DNA of 64,000 bases from Micropterix aruncella (lineage: Eukaryota > Arthropoda > Insecta > Lepidoptera > Micropterigidae): the NCBI GenBank assembly GCA_944548615.1, contig OX155952.1, positions 24,895,417 through 24,959,416 of the forward strand, written 5' to 3'. Positions 50,362 to 63,589 of this stretch are shown piece after piece; position 1 is the stretch's first letter, and every line of letters starts with the position of its first letter. Below the pieces are notes generated by a model, which saw only the letters and a program-made list of their open reading frames with translations, was not told where the DNA came from and did not search any database. A program made the translations under genes and the position numbers.

Positions 50362-50625
50362 GTGTGTAAGTGTGTGTAAATATGTATGTATGTATGTGTA
50401 TATTCCTCGACGATAGCGCCCAAACGCTTCATCCAATTAAGCTGAAATTTGCCGTGCAGACGTCATTTGATCACGGCAAAAGTTGAAATATTGTGGCAGA
50501 AATCGGAAAACTTGGTCTATTGGGGGGCGAGCTACTCAACTTCAAACAATGCACTTAGAGACTTGAAATTGGGTACACAGACCGTCGTTGGGCCGAAACT
50601 ACATTGTGAAATACAACCAAATACT
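50215..50625 (+). repeat. Dispersed repeat family X, copy 3
   Basis: Same order as copy 1: GAAGACGGAAATAT, a TG tract (50292-50404, here greatly expanded), core GCGCCCAAACGCTTCATCC, AGCTGAAATTTGCCGTGCAG, and TTGGGCCGAAACTACATTGTGAAAT. Confidence 0.78.
50292..50404 (+). repeat. (TG)n microsatellite
   Basis: TG run with a degenerate TAAGTG and TATGTATG end, lying where family X copies have a short TG or TCTG tract. The Thr-His frame on the other strand is an artefact. Confidence 0.95.
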
Positions 50626-50761
50626 ACATTTTGTTGGCATATCCCTTATACAAGAGACACTAAAATCGTATTATTTAATAAAATACTACATAATATGGGA
50701 AAAAAACCATTTTAATACCACAGAAAAATTACAAATATACTATATCATGTCATATCATAAT

Positions 50762-50832
50762 GGGGTCGGCGGAATGGGGTTGAGGGAGGATTCGGTTGGG
50801 GGTGAGGGATGGGGTTTGGCACGGGGGGGGGG
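50762..50832 (+). other. G-rich tract with G-quadruplex potential
   Basis: At least five G runs of 3 or more within 71 bases (GGGG, GGGG, GGG, GGGGG, GGG, GGGG and a run of 10) separated by short loops, all on the plus strand, in otherwise AT-rich DNA. Confidence 0.75.
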
Positions 50833-50929
50833 ACTTGTCTGCTTGTCAGGGAAAAATTGGGTTGAATTAAAAAAAAAAAAGTAGAAGACAAATAAGTTAC
50901 GATAATTAAAGACCAGTAAGAGCGTTTGT

Positions 50930-51110
50930 CCGGCCTAAGTAATATTAAGTTTTGGTTAAAAAATAACTTACTTATGCTAAACAAACAAAAAATGAATTAC
51001 ATCACAATTTCCACGACTAATAATAGAAATTTTAAACATGTAGGCCTCAAAATTCATACGTTCAATACAAATGCTCCTTTCATACATAAGTTTTCAATGA
51101 ATTTCAAATA
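50930..51110 (+). mobile_element. LINE reverse transcriptase thumb fragment
   Basis: The plus-strand frame reads LSNIKFWLKNNLLMLNKQKM then NYITIST. It matches the block after the FADD/YADD motif of Jockey/CR1-type elements (W..NNLL.LN..KT.YI). It is short, without the catalytic palm, and is decayed downstream. Confidence 0.65.
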
Positions 51111-51119
51111 AATTTAGAG

Positions 51120-52370
51120 ACGAACAACAATGGAAAAAAACAAATAATCAAATGATTCCAGTACTGATGGAATTTGGAAGACGTGCGATTGAGGTGCTTA
51201 TCTCCGTCATTCTCCTTTAAACGCCTCCTTATATTTTACCTGACAACTTAATCTTTCTTTTTATTTGTTGCTTTTAGGATTATTATTTTCTTTGTTTCCT
51301 GTATTATTTATTGACTAGCAACCTGACTGTTTTTTTTATTTCTTTATATTACCAGCTTTCGATTTTTTATTAATATTACCTCTAGTCTATTTTTCTCTAT
51401 TTACTGTCATTCCAATTTTATTTTTTTTGTATTTTATTATTATTTGTATTATTATTTTAATAATATTTTTACTGGTTATGTTTTGATTTCATTATTATTT
51501 TTCTTCAACATGATTATGAAGTATGAGATAAAAAAATAACTCTTGAGATATATACATAATACGTATTTATTTGAGCTATTAGATGTATTTTATTTCATTT
51601 TTTATTTTTTTCAGTTATAATACTTTGATAATTGTGCGCACAGTACAAAACTTACAAGTAACCTAGTCGAGTATCTACCTTGGTACGGGCTTCGGCCTAG
51701 TTAGGCAGACTTTGTAAATTACCATTTTAATCATTAACTTCGGAAATAAATTCTTTGATTGCACAAAATGATTTTTCTGCAGTGCGTTAAAAATAATTGC
51801 TCTAAATCTTGTACCAACAACAGAAGGCGCTTTAGGGATAGTGATTTTTGTCACTGTTTCAATAGTAAAATAAGTTCACTCGTCACGTCTTCTTAGTAAA
51901 ACAAATAAGTTTCTGCCAGAGCGTTCCTACGTGTCGTACGTAGTATAGGGCGAATAGTGCGAAGTCCAGTCGGGGAAAGAGAGTGTTACTGCTCTCCGGG
52001 GAGCCGTTACATGTTATCAGTTCCGATTCGTACAGAGACACCCAGACAATCGGACGCGATCGACAAGATCCCTATCGGGAGAATAAGGAGTGCTGTGCGA
52101 TCGTCGGCTACGCGAGCCCGAATACTTTGCGAAAAACTACGATAAATTACGTCACTAGCGATGGACGAAACGATTCTGCAGCCTGATTTACCACGTATAT
52201 ATTTGTATATACATCACATACCACGTATATACATCATTTTCAGCACAGGAAAATATAAAGTTGTAATAAATTATTACATACTATTTATTATTTTCCACTT
52301 ATTTTAAACGTCAACAATATGCTTTTTACAAGCTTTTATTTAACTTGCAGTGTTTGTCAGTGTGTATGCT
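51120..52370. other. Intergenic, no gene recognised
   Basis: T-rich DNA to about 51600, then a GC-richer stretch at 51900-52190 without a convincing frame. A short TACCACGTATATA repeat occurs at 52190 and 52220. Confidence 0.4.
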
Positions 52371-52379
52371 GAAAGCTGA

Positions 52380-52860
52380 AAGCAAATACTGAAAGCTGAA
52401 TTAGAACCACTTCCTCTTATCCTATGAAGTTGAAATTTTAAATGTTGGTTCAGTTCCGATGACTATGCATTTTTATGGTGAGCATGACCTGATTCTACAC
52501 CCAGGATTGGCTCCCGACGAGACTACTCCCACAGACACACAATTTTGTATACGAATTCAATTATTGGAGTACGTTCTAAATTTCATCATTACTTGGCTGC
52601 TGCACCCAGGGTTGGCTCCCGACGAGCTGACTCCTTAACGGTCAACGGTACAGAAACGAAATTTTGTATACGCATTCAATTATGATAACCTGTTTTAAGT
52701 TTCGCCGCGACAGGTCTGCTGCACCCAGGGTTGGCTTCCAACGAGGGGGCTTCTCAACGGTCAACAGCACAAACAGGAAATTATGTATAGCATTCAATTA
52801 TGATAGCCTGTACTAAGGTCCGCTATGACATGGCTCACCCAGGGTTGGCTCGGGATAGAG
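52380..52860 (-). repeat. Tandem about 118-bp repeats related to the Helitron-like unit
   Basis: About four diverged units with CACCCAGGGTTGGCTCCCGAC, a GAG..ACTCC..AACGGTCAAC block and ATTCAATTATGATA. This is the reverse complement of the repeat pair at 24660-24900 and its copy at 27050-27290, so a related element lies here in the opposite orientation. Confidence 0.7.
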
Positions 52861-55130
52861 AATTTTAATGAAAGCTTGTTTTTAAGAATGCGATTTTACT
52901 ATTAACTTATTTCATTTTAATTTGCTTGCGAGAAAAAGTGTTGGTCTTTCAACTCTCTAAATTTCATCTAAAATAGTAGGATCCTATTTTAAATAGCTGT
53001 TTAATGTGCGTACACTTTTTATAATATAATACGTGAAAAAAATATGTTGCCGGAATAACAATGTAGGTCTCTTATTAAAAAAAATCCGCGTAAAAAGCAT
53101 ATTATTGGTTTTTATCAATCGAAATATTTTTGCACAATGTATTTTTAATACTATCAGTACAATAAAACAAAGACCACCACCTTTATCTTTATTGGCTATT
53201 ATAATGAGGATTATTTCTATATTCCCTTCACTATTTATATAGTCTCGAAGCCAATCATTGTTAGGAAACTCTATTGCAGCTTCCTTTAAAAAAGGTATTA
53301 TCGAAAAAATAATTAGTGTTTTTTTTATTATAAGCAGGTACTAATCGATGAAGGCAAATATTGTCATTATTTTATATAACCATATAAAGATGGGAGGTTT
53401 CTTACGTTAAAATATATGGTATATTTTGCAGTGTTTCAGTATTTTGCAATGCAATATTTGAAATATTTATTGTACTTCTTTTCCTGCCTTTCTCTTTTTT
53501 TTATTTCGTGTGTTCTATTCACGGAAGCGTCATTGACATTGGCGTTTGTTTATAAGGGGCACCGAACGGAACATATTTTAGTTACGATTTATTGGATTTG
53601 TATAGAATTATAATACTTATAATTGTACCTGGAGAATAATAGACCTACAAAAAAGCTATTTGGTTTCTTTTATCTCAATTCTTTCTTCCCAGCAGAGAAT
53701 AAAGAAGCCGTCGTGGAAAATAATATATACACTATATGTGCCTATAATGATTAATGTAAATAATATAACGTCGCTACAATTATTGGCTTTTGTCATTCAT
53801 ACGTAATGTATTTAAGTTGAATATTTTATTTGTCATAAATAGAAAATAGAAGGAGAACTGCCTGAGAAACTATAAAGAGAACATGCAATATATGATACGA
53901 ACCCTGTAAGGCTTTAACTCAAAAATGAAGAATTAATTTCCACTATTACTACGTCCCTTAAACTTAATATATAGTAGGTTAATTTATTGCGAAAAATTAA
54001 AAGCTCGCCATATAATCCGCTATCGCAAATTCAAGCAAATCGAATCGGAGTTCCGTGCCGGAGAGGCATGGAAAGGGAACGCCATATCCTGGCGTAGAGG
54101 GGTAATAAATTAAGCTGGTCGCGTCCATCCTCTTTGCTGTACTCATCAGGGGGTGGCCGGCGGCGAGCGGCGATTAGGGGGAGAAAGAGCGACATTGTTA
54201 CCACTTCGATCATATATGTACGATAATTAGTTACCGAGGTTTAGTACGATAAAATGTCGAAAGTCGATCGTAGAATGCGCTCTTTGGAAACCGCCGCTCG
54301 AGCTACTCTCTTCAGGGTAACTGAGCGTCGCGTATACAGCATCTCTTATACTGACAAAAACCTTACTCTCTTACATGTTGTCCTTTTATCCATTTTAGAT
54401 TCCTTAAAGTAGGTTCAGTGTCCAGTAGGTATGCCTGTATCGTGTACTAATAGGTACCATCACCTACCAAGGTACCATCAACAAATCCCATCCCACGCAA
54501 GGAGGAGGGTGAGGGACTATGTCGCGACTTCACTCGATACTGGCGGAATACCCACACCGGAGACCCGATAATCCATCAGACTTCCCTGCAGCTTACTGTG
54601 TGGCAGAGCGAATCCCTGAGGCGAAATATCAGCTCGCTAGTAGGTATATTATATGGGTTAATCGCGTCACGATGTGTTCATTGATTTCAGAATCTACGAA
54701 GTCTCTGACCAGCGCAGAGTTGAGGTCATACCATGGTACGGTCGAAATTTTACGTAGGCCGTTGTTGAGTTTGACAAGATAGTACCAGGCTGGTGCCGCA
54801 AATCAGCTTGGATCTCACATACCCGCGTATCGTCTCGAGCCATACCCTCGCCGAGATTGCAGTCGATCACAGCATAAACATAAGCACGTAAAGAGGCGAT
54901 TTCGCTGAGGCGGTCGTGAGTTTTACATGCTGAGGGGAGTACCTGATAGTGATCTGCCTCGGTATTAGGGCGCTGCCTAGCACCAATAGAACAGGGATAC
55001 TCATAGCAGATGCTGATAACACTTGAGATGGCTTCGTTTACGATGAAACGCTACGTCCGTAGCCTTTTCGGAAGGGAATATAGCTGCTGCTAAATTTATC
55101 GGCACGTCGTCCCTGGTTGATGGATATTTG
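52861..55130. other. Intergenic, no gene recognised
   Basis: AT-rich to 54000, then a more GC-balanced stretch (54030-54960) with short frames that match nothing I know. No RNA gene or repeat identified. Confidence 0.35.
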
Positions 55131-55137
55131 GGTGCTA

Positions 55138-55890
55138 ATGGGCCCTGTTGCAGTTAGGCCTTAAAACCCATGAGTTTATGGTCGCTCAAACTCACGGGTC
55201 ATAACCCATCCAGCAACCTCCCAGCAGAAAAGTGAGCCCGGGTAGCCTGTGAGCCAGTTTCTGGACGATTTGCGCACCGTGCGGCGTCAGCCAATCGATT
55301 TTGAATTCAGACCGACAGCCGGGGGAGTCTGGAAACAGTACTGTCTCCTATAGAGCGGGGATAATTGTTAATAACTGCTCTTGAAACAACCAATCGGCTA
55401 CCCGTTACCGAGTGAACAGCCAGGCAAAGGATGCCGTGGTCCGCGATAGATTGAGTAGACATCGTATTACCGCACCTGTAGTTGACAGCTCTAGTTGATG
55501 GATATTGTTATATAGCCTAATACTCCAGCCGCTATAGGGTGCTGGAATCGTTCCGTCGGCCACCCGACCTCGAGTGACCATAGTGGGTAAAGGGCGTCGC
55601 GGTCCGCAAAATATTGAAACTGAATAAACGCTTACGGCAGGTAGAGGCCTCGCAAGCAACCTCAGATCTGTGACCAGACCGAAGGACGGAGAAATCCGGC
55701 CAAATCTGGTAGTAAGGGCATGAGGTTGGCCCGCTTGTTTTTCATTCCAGTGCCTCGCGGTAAGGCCTCGGCCTCTTAGGGGCATGTTGCCGGAGCTAGA
55801 CTGTGGACTGTGTAATCACCTCACGGCTGAAAGAACGAACTATATCCTTATAACAGACTGAGGTGTCAGGTTCGCCAGTTGTAGATGACA
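55138..55890 (+). repeat. GC-rich dispersed repeat family Y, copy 2
   Basis: Begins GGGCCCTGTTGCAGTTAGGC, ACTCACGGGTCATAACCCAT and AGCCCGGGTAG. It continues with GCGTCAGCCAATCGATT, GGGGGAGTCTGG, and ends near GAAAGAACGAACTATATCC and GGTTCGCCAGTTGTAG, in the same order as parts of copy 1. Confidence 0.65.
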
Positions 55891-56939
55891 GCTCCAAAGT
55901 TCATTCATGAGTGTAAATATAATTCAAAGCAATTCATGCGAGTAAGTGAGTCCTGAGTGAGATTAATAGGTCCAAGATGGGTCCGTCTATATTAGTTCAA
56001 GGACATTCCTTCCAAGCTTTAGCGAAGGAGGAAGTACCTTACAGTACTACGACGATATATTTAAATATACGATCGATGTTAAAGTACGATAGTAAATCAT
56101 CGCCACAATCGACCCCTATTTGGGACGTCCACGGCGACGAGCGGCGGGGGCGTCACATGTGAATGACTTGACTGCGATACGGTGTGGCGCGGGCGGGCCG
56201 TTGAAATATCGATAACCGTTTTGGGCAACGCTTTTTAACCAGACGCCTACCGTCCGATGCGTATTGATGAGTTTGTGGGTAGGAGCGCACATTTCCCATG
56301 TATTATCAAACCCGCGACCATTTTCACGCAATCCGCTACGCTAATGTTCTCGCATTTATTTGGATAACAGATCACGACCTTGGCGAGGCAATGCTTTCAA
56401 GCTGATGGAATGTATTGATGATAAAATAATGGGAGGTCATTTCGTGTGGTTTCATAATGGTCGTAAATCGAAATATTGAAGTCTGATCAGATCAGTGATT
56501 AATTTTCAAGGCAAACGGACACGCTCTGATGTTGGATTTTAATCAGAACACAGATTTATAAAAAACTAGATGAATCTCCCTAATATAAAGCGAACCATGT
56601 TATATCACAGGATATCACACATTTTTTTCTCATGTACTCGATAGCGGTATGCGGTCCCAAAAAGCGTATCAACGAGGACTGGTTTGATGAGAATTATGAA
56701 AGCTTGACTGAAACAGTTAAGAGACATCGGCCCTTTTGAGGTATCAGGACAATATACATCGCTACCGAAACCTATCGAAGTAGGATAAATGTCAAAGATG
56801 GCTACAAAATACGTAATACCTGCAATCTTTCTCTGACACCATCCAGCTGCTTGCTTTTTACGGAGAAGTGTTGGAGTTATCAGGGAAAACGCATCGGAGC
56901 ACCGTGCGTCTGTAGACCCGAGAGAGGATGCAGTGTCTG

Positions 56940-57600
56940 ACGTCTAGGGAAGATAGGCATAAATGCTGGGCTGAACACTTCAATGAGCTGCGCAATATAG
57001 ACCAGTCAGCAGAATTTCACTATATTAACTCGATTTCTTCCCTCCCACAAGTGCTAACTAGAGCTAGTTAAACAACCGTGTCAGCATGAAGTGATTGCTG
57101 CCATCAAGTGAACATAACAAACGGGCGGTTGGCACTGATAATATCCCTGGCGATTTGTTTAGTAAGAAGGTGAAGAGCTGCCTACATACCGCGATATGGA
57201 AGCTGATTTTTCGAATGTGGAGCGATAAACATCTTCCTTCAGACTTCGCGATCTCTCATCTGTTACTATACAAGAATATAGGTGATACATCTGACTCAGC
57301 TCCTATCAAGGTGCCTCCCTTCTATCTGCATCCGGAAAAAAATCGCCAGGGATCTCCTTAGTGTCCTTATACCAGTGTCGTAAGCTACCAGTAGCTCAAT
57401 TGGATTTTCATCCGGGAAGAAAAACCAGTGAGGCGATCTTCTATATACGCTAACTACATGAAATAAGCCAATGACCTGTTTTGTATAGAACTAGAAAAGG
57501 CGTTTGATAACGTGAGGTTTCATAGACAATTCTGATAAAGATGTGCTACCCTGAAAATGCATGCGCATGATACGATTTTCGCACGACAACATGACATGCT
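56940..57600 (+). mobile_element. Degenerate LINE reverse transcriptase relic
   Basis: Fragments in order on the plus strand: HKCWAEHFNELRNIDQSAEF; NKRAVGTDNIPGDLF (57117 onward, template-recognition block); a KIWxxxxLPxDF-like stretch; QFGFHPGRKTSEAIF; ELEKAFDNV with the first catalytic Asp block. Several frameshifts and stops separate them. The style (WAEHFNELLN, QFGF.PGRST) resembles the element whose YADD block is at 6660. The catalytic YADD is not found here. Confidence 0.75.
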
Positions 57601-58617
57601 GTGTTTTTTAGTTAATGGTAAGCAAACATCAAGCAAACCTTCGTGGCATCTGTGGGGTCAAACATGCATATATCCTCGCACCGACTCCGTTTGCTCTTAT
57701 GAACTATAACTATAACTGAAAGTAACTGAAGTTAACATTTATGAACTATAACTGAAAGTAAGAATAATACAACACGACTTTAGTAATATATTACATAGGC
57801 ATATTGTGCATATTATAATATGCTAATGTAATAAAGCGGAGTGACTCTATTCGGTGAACTAAAAACCGGGGAGATTTACGATCTCATTTCTCCTGTCATT
57901 CGCAAAGTTCAGTCAGAGCAATACACTCGTACTCATAATTAGGATGTGGCTATTTTGCTTTTACCTATTTTGTTTCAATGTTTGGAATTGCGAACGTTCT
58001 TTATTAAAATTAGTTTCTCTGATAATTTTACGTTACAATAGAAAAAAAACTATTTGTTGCTCCGAAAAAAGCCTCTATAATTAATGGATGCGGTTATGTG
58101 GCAATCTCGGAAAATATTTGACGTCGAATTCCTTAATTTTTCTTTGATACCGGTAATTAGAAAGGAGATTATAAAAAAGGCTTAATCCTTTAAGACCAAA
58201 TCACCGACTAACATGTAATATATACAGTAATATATACAGTGTAGGGTTGCTACACAAATATTTGGCTATAGGAAAGCTGTGCTTGCGGTGGATCCCATAC
58301 AATTTGATTGAGGCTCAAAAAACAAGATGCTTTACTTGCTGCAATGCCATGCTTCAACGAAGGGCGTCAAATTTGCCAAAAAACATAGAAACAGGTAACA
58401 AAATGTGGATTCATAGCTACGGTTAATAGCCGAGAAAAAACTGCAATCTACTATTTCTAGATCTTTCAAGATCAGCCGAACACAACCAACGTGGCGCGCG
58501 TGCAAAGTGCCGCGAAGCAGATGATCGTTTATTTTTTCAGGAAAACTGGACACGTGGCTACTTTTGCTGTGGAGAGTCATCGTACTCTGAATCCCAATTG
58601 GTAAGCGACCTAATTAC
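57601..58617. other. Intergenic, no gene recognised
   Basis: Contains a short duplicated GAACTATAACT.AAAGTAA motif (57700-57760). Otherwise nothing. Confidence 0.4.
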
Positions 58618-58800
58618 GACGAGGAGCCCTGTTGCAGTTAGGCCACTAAGACCCATGTGTGTAATGGTCGGCCAAACTCTCGGGTCAACACCCATCCGGC
58701 AGCGTCCACGCAGAAGTGCGAGCCCGGGTATGACTCTGGTCTGCATGCCAGTTTCCCCTAGGAATCAACCTTAGGCCGCTCCTGGACAACTCTAGTTGTT
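58618..58800 (+). repeat. GC-rich dispersed repeat family Y, copy 3 (short)
   Basis: GCCCTGTTGCAGTTAGGCC, GACCCATGTGT, GGTCGGCCAAACTC, AACACCCATCCGGCAGC and GCAGAAGTGCGAGCCCGGGT match the starts of copies 1 and 2 (9290 and 55140). The copy breaks off near 58790. Confidence 0.7.
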
Positions 58801-61560
58801 AAAATCTGCCTGAGTCTCATTAATATAATGATACCCTGTTAATGTGTCATGATACCTGGGAACGATCATATCTGAATAACTTTGGTTTCATGAATATTTT
58901 GAAAATATAAGCACTAATTTAAAAAAGTTCCTCACTAATTCCTATATAAGGAACCAATTTATAATTTCGAATTAAAAAAGTTGTTCATTGACTTGAACAT
59001 TCAGGCTTTAAACTGATTTAGAAAACTCTCAGGCACGATTACTCCTACAATATAAGCGGTGAGTGTGTTTTATTTTAATTTAATTATATTGACTGGTTAA
59101 TTCTCTACCGTCGCGGTTAGCCAGATTTTCTATTTAGGACCTAAATTAATTACAACATCATTAAAACCTTCGATCACTTTAAGAGTTACGTCAAATATCC
59201 TTTACCATTAACACCCTTATAACACCACTGCGGAGACAGTTTTACAGTGTGAGCGCTGCAATCGAACGTTTGGTATCCGCCAGCTCACCAACGCGTAGGC
59301 ACTTGGAATCTGTGTCTTACGCTTCATCAACGCTAGATTTTTATTGGTCAAACTAATTTCCGGGTCCGCTAATTTCAAATATTTTTCTTATGTCTTATGT
59401 CGCCTTAAACGTAGTATCAAAAGTGATTGAGAAAGTCTGACGCTCGACATCCGGTAAAACTTACGATCGTCGTCGATCAACATGTCGGTGGGACTGTATG
59501 TCGTCCTACGTAGCGCAATAAATCCGCGATTCGTCATCATCGCATAAATTGAATTTGTCGCCGTTTTGCATCCGAAAATAGTTGTACGTTTGTCAATGTG
59601 AAATCGACGCGAAAGCGAAACGGCCATATTTTTGCCAGTCATAAATTAAGCAGGGAGACAGTCGACATAACTGCAGCCCTTCCCCTCGCGATCGGTCGCC
59701 CGCTCTTGGCGTGTCATTATTCCAACTGAACAATGTTATTTCGGCCCGTACTCGGGCGTAAATAAAGAGGGCGCCATGCGGAGTGAAACTGCTATCTATA
59801 CGTAAAAAAATTGTTTCAGCCTGATTTTTTATTGCACACTTATTCTATCAAAGAGACGTAGCGAATTTTCCAACCCTTCCCAGTAAAAACATAGTAAGCA
59901 AAAAAAAAGTATTTTTATTGGAAAATAGATTAGAAGTAAAATAAAAGGTATTTTGTATTATTTTGTAAGTAATCATACAAACATTTTATTTATTTTGATT
60001 TCATTTATTTAGTAATATAAATATAATAAATAAGTAAACAATATCAGTCTAAAAACTGTGTACAAAAATATTTTAAACATTTATTTTAATCAATAACAGA
60101 AAATGAATACATGGCATAGTCCAATGGCAACGTCACCTAACTAGGCCGAAGCCTGTTTTAAGTTAAACAATTAATTGTGTATGTGCTTGCTGAATAATGT
60201 GACAGAGCGAGCAATCACGCTGTATAGCAAAACACGAACGCAATACGAGTACCTAATATTGTTTATGGATCGCACATATTGTTCTTGGGATAATATTATA
60301 CATACTGTAGGTAAGTACTTAATAAATAAAAGGGATATAAAAAGTCCAAAGCCAACATTTCCGCACCAATCTTTTCAAAAAAAATATCAATAAATAGAAT
60401 GAATATAATGCTATTAAAATCATAGACCAGAATTTATATTTAAAAAATTTAAATAAACAAAATTTTAATAAAAAGGCTGCAAACCAAACTGAATTCTAAT
60501 TTTGTTTTTACGCATAATAGAAACAATATTAACGCTAAAAAGTAAAACTTTAATTATAATAAACAAAAAAAACTAAAATATAGCGTAATGGTTTCATTTT
60601 GTTAGGTATATCAGGTATATGACGCGTAAAATGAATAAATCTGTGTTGATTAACATTTCAAACAATATTAGATTAACCTTTTAACCAATTAATTGATTAG
60701 ATTTAATCCGTTTCCGATATTTATTAATCCGATTCCAATTTCCAATATTCTAGAAATTAATGTAAATGGTTTTATTACTTCTTTATCAAATCAAGTTATT
60801 TCCGCAGCAAAATCGGTATTGCTAAAAAATCACCTAGCAGTATTGCCAATATTTGAATAGCCATAACCTGGATTAGGCATATTTTTCTTCAATTCTAGCT
60901 ATTCAGCTGCATTCAGTAAGAACATTCATTGTAAATAAATAATGTAAATGAAGGCGCGGATTGGTTAAAACTTTACAATCAAAATCCCTATCAAAATCCT
61001 TAACAAAAAGTTTAAAATGTGAGAAGGTTACCAACATCAACAATTTGGCCGTGTTAGCCTTTGATTCGGTAACATTTCCTACTAAGTACTATGACCAGAA
61101 CTCCTATCAAATCCCCATCTACAAATTTATGTTATACTTAATTTCTCCTAAACTTTCTAATTTTCAAATTGCTATGTAGAGTATTATTTAATATTTCCTG
61201 CAGATTTACTTTTGTCATTATTTGCCAATAATATTAGGCGGTATATAATGACCTTTTGTTCATCTTATTAACAACAGACTAGGAAAGCAATTACTGTGCA
61301 ATGCAATCACATCAGATCGCAATATACATCTTTTCTCTCGTAGATATCTAAACCTAAACACAAAGCTAGAGTGTGCTGTGCCGATAAAATGAGACTTTTT
61401 ACCCGAGTGACAAAATGCAACTAGCATGTAATTATTGTACGGCGTGTGAAAGTCGAAAGTCGAAAGTCGCTAAAGATAAAAGTTGCTAAGTGTATAATTT
61501 GCAAGCAATAAGTATCCAGGTAATAATACTGCATCCTAACGAGTTTTTGCTTATCCTGTA
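58801..61560. other. Long intergenic stretch, nothing recognised
   Basis: AT-rich DNA with a GC-richer patch at 59380-59770 (an 84-codon minus frame with no known motif). No gene, RNA or repeat could be supported. Confidence 0.35.
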
Positions 61561-61564
61561 TAGA

Positions 61565-62265
61565 GGTAGCGAATGGCATCGTGCAGCTTGGGCCATAAGA
61601 TTCAATATATTCTCGGATAGACCAAAATCACGATTCAGCTTCTATTCAGAAGCCTCCTCGTGTGGAAGGCTACCCCAGGTAAGACTCTCGCGTCTCAGGC
61701 CTCACGGCTGGTGGACCGGTTTCTTCTGGTAGGATCGCTTCCCGGCGCTACTGGACGGTTTGCGCACTGTGATTAATTGCTGAAGGAGTCTGGAAATTAT
61801 GGAAATATATTGTCTCCTAAGCAGAGGGGGTGAATGTTGATCTGTTGACATGCCATTCCTGAAATGACATATAGGCCACCCAATCCCGAGTGGTATGACG
61901 GGCAAAGGAAGCCAAGGTCCGCGATAAATAATAGAATTACTTCTGAAATACAACAGGTAGAGGCCGCGTAAGCGACCTCGGTCCTGTAACCAGTCGAAAG
62001 GAAGGAGGTATCATGGTGGTTAATTCTAGACGGAGATATCTTTCCAAACTGGTAGACAAGGGGTGAAGCTGCCCGATGGGTACCTTTCCCGGCGCCTCGC
62101 CGTAAGGCGTTGGCCTCTGTCGGGCATGTTGACATAGCTAGACAGTAGATTTGTATTGTCTCTACACTCATCCCACTGAACGATATGTGAAAGAACGATC
62201 ACATATCGTTATACCAGCCTGGGGTGATGGGTTCGCCCATTGTAGTCGACACCGCCTCTTTATCC
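61565..62265 (+). repeat. GC-rich dispersed repeat family Y, copy 4
   Basis: AGCCTCCTCGTGTGGAAGGC and GGGGGTGAATGTTG are inverse to 10440 and 10240 in copy 1. AACTGGTAG, GGAGATATC, GGTACC.TTTCCCGG and TCGCCGTAAGGCG also pair in inverse with 9970-10060. The end (GAAAGAACGATCACATATCG, GGGTTCGCCCATTGTAGTCG) is in the same orientation as in copy 1. Confidence 0.65.
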
Positions 62266-63037
62266 CGTATAAAATGACGGTATTCAAATACGGTCCAATC
62301 GTCAGTCGCATTTTTCAATTTTTGTCCACTGTCGCGGCACTGTGAAGGGTGCCCAATAATCATGATAGCATCGTGAAACCCTCACATTTCATTTCATTTA
62401 TATGTTATATACCTTGTTGATAGAACACATGTTGTCTTGCACCATTCACGCCCTAGAATATTTCCTATGCTGTTCGTATGGACATCCCAAAGATAAGTTT
62501 TATTTTCATAAAAAAAGTTTCTCCTAAAACTTGTTCTTTATTCACTGCCCTAAGAGATGTGGAGAAGAATGGGAGCGGGAGGAGTAGACAACGTGTAAGA
62601 TATTTAGATGCCGCAGCTGAAACCCCTCCAGACGGCGGGAAGTGTAAACGGGCTGGCATCCGAGCGACCCGCTGAATAGTGGCGGTCCCCAAGGCGCCTA
62701 GTATTGAAATGAGAAATGTAATTTTATTTGTCCCCGCCGGATGCTTCTGTTATTTTTTATCGCCGAACGTACGAATGCCGTTCGCCTCTCAGTCCTCCCG
62801 CTGCGCCAAACCCATCCGGGCCACTTTTTGCTTAGCATATATTCCTTATTATTTACTGCCCTCCGAGCGCCACTGGCGTACTTACCACGTTACCACAGTA
62901 TCTCTGAAGTTACTATTATTGGGTGTGTATTGACTCCAGATTATAATGATTAAATAAAATCCGAGATAGTTAATATTGTATCAATATAGGTGCTTAAAAT
63001 GACGGATAGCGAGATATATACATTTTTTTTACTCACA
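62266..63037. other. Intergenic, no gene recognised
   Basis: Short overlapping frames in a moderately GC-rich stretch (62550-62900) without recognisable domains. Confidence 0.35.
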
Positions 63038-63110
63038 AGGCTGGTGCCTTGTCGTGGAACCCGCCTTGTTGCCTATTGGCAACATCTTCTAAGTCGGCAT
63101 TTATAGCACC

Positions 63111-63219
63111 ACGCAGTCAAACACTCAGGCGGTCAACCATCCAAATATTGACCGCGCACAACTCTGCTTAACTTCAGTAACAACGAGGAGAACCGGTGAC
63201 ATCGCGGCTATGGAAGCAT
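63111..63219 (-). pseudogene. 5S rRNA-like relic
   Basis: Read on the minus strand it follows insect 5S rRNA from memory: CGGTTCTC-like start, TTAAGCAGAGTTGTGCGCGG against TTAAGCAGCGTCGGGCGCGG, then a TTGGATGG block and GACCGCCTG. Substitutions and small indels are spread throughout, so it is not a functional 5S gene. It may be a 5S-derived SINE or the 5' part of a LINE. Confidence 0.6.
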
Positions 63220-63589
63220 ATACAATAACATTTTACGTATATACAATAATATTTACGTATACACATACGTATATAAAATAACATTTTACATAATAAAAAA
63301 GACATATATCAGATTTAATATTATTTACACACAAAAATATTAAATCTAAGAGGAGTTTTTTGGAGGGACATAGAAGGAGCCTTCTTGAAGGTTGCGCACA
63401 TTTTTTTCTATGTAATCTACGATCATGAACAATCGGACGTTCCTGGAAACGGTGAGTCTAAACTCACCGGCCATCCTTCTACCACCGGGGCCATACGACA
63501 CAGCCTCAACAAATCGGCTTTCGACGCTTTCGGACTGTCTTGCTCTAAAGAACTATCTACTGGTGCAGGGGACCCATCGTGGCCCAACT

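Noticed and set aside
59388..59642. 84-codon minus frame as a gene
   Set aside because: No recognisable motif, splice partner or paralogue; recorded only as unidentified.
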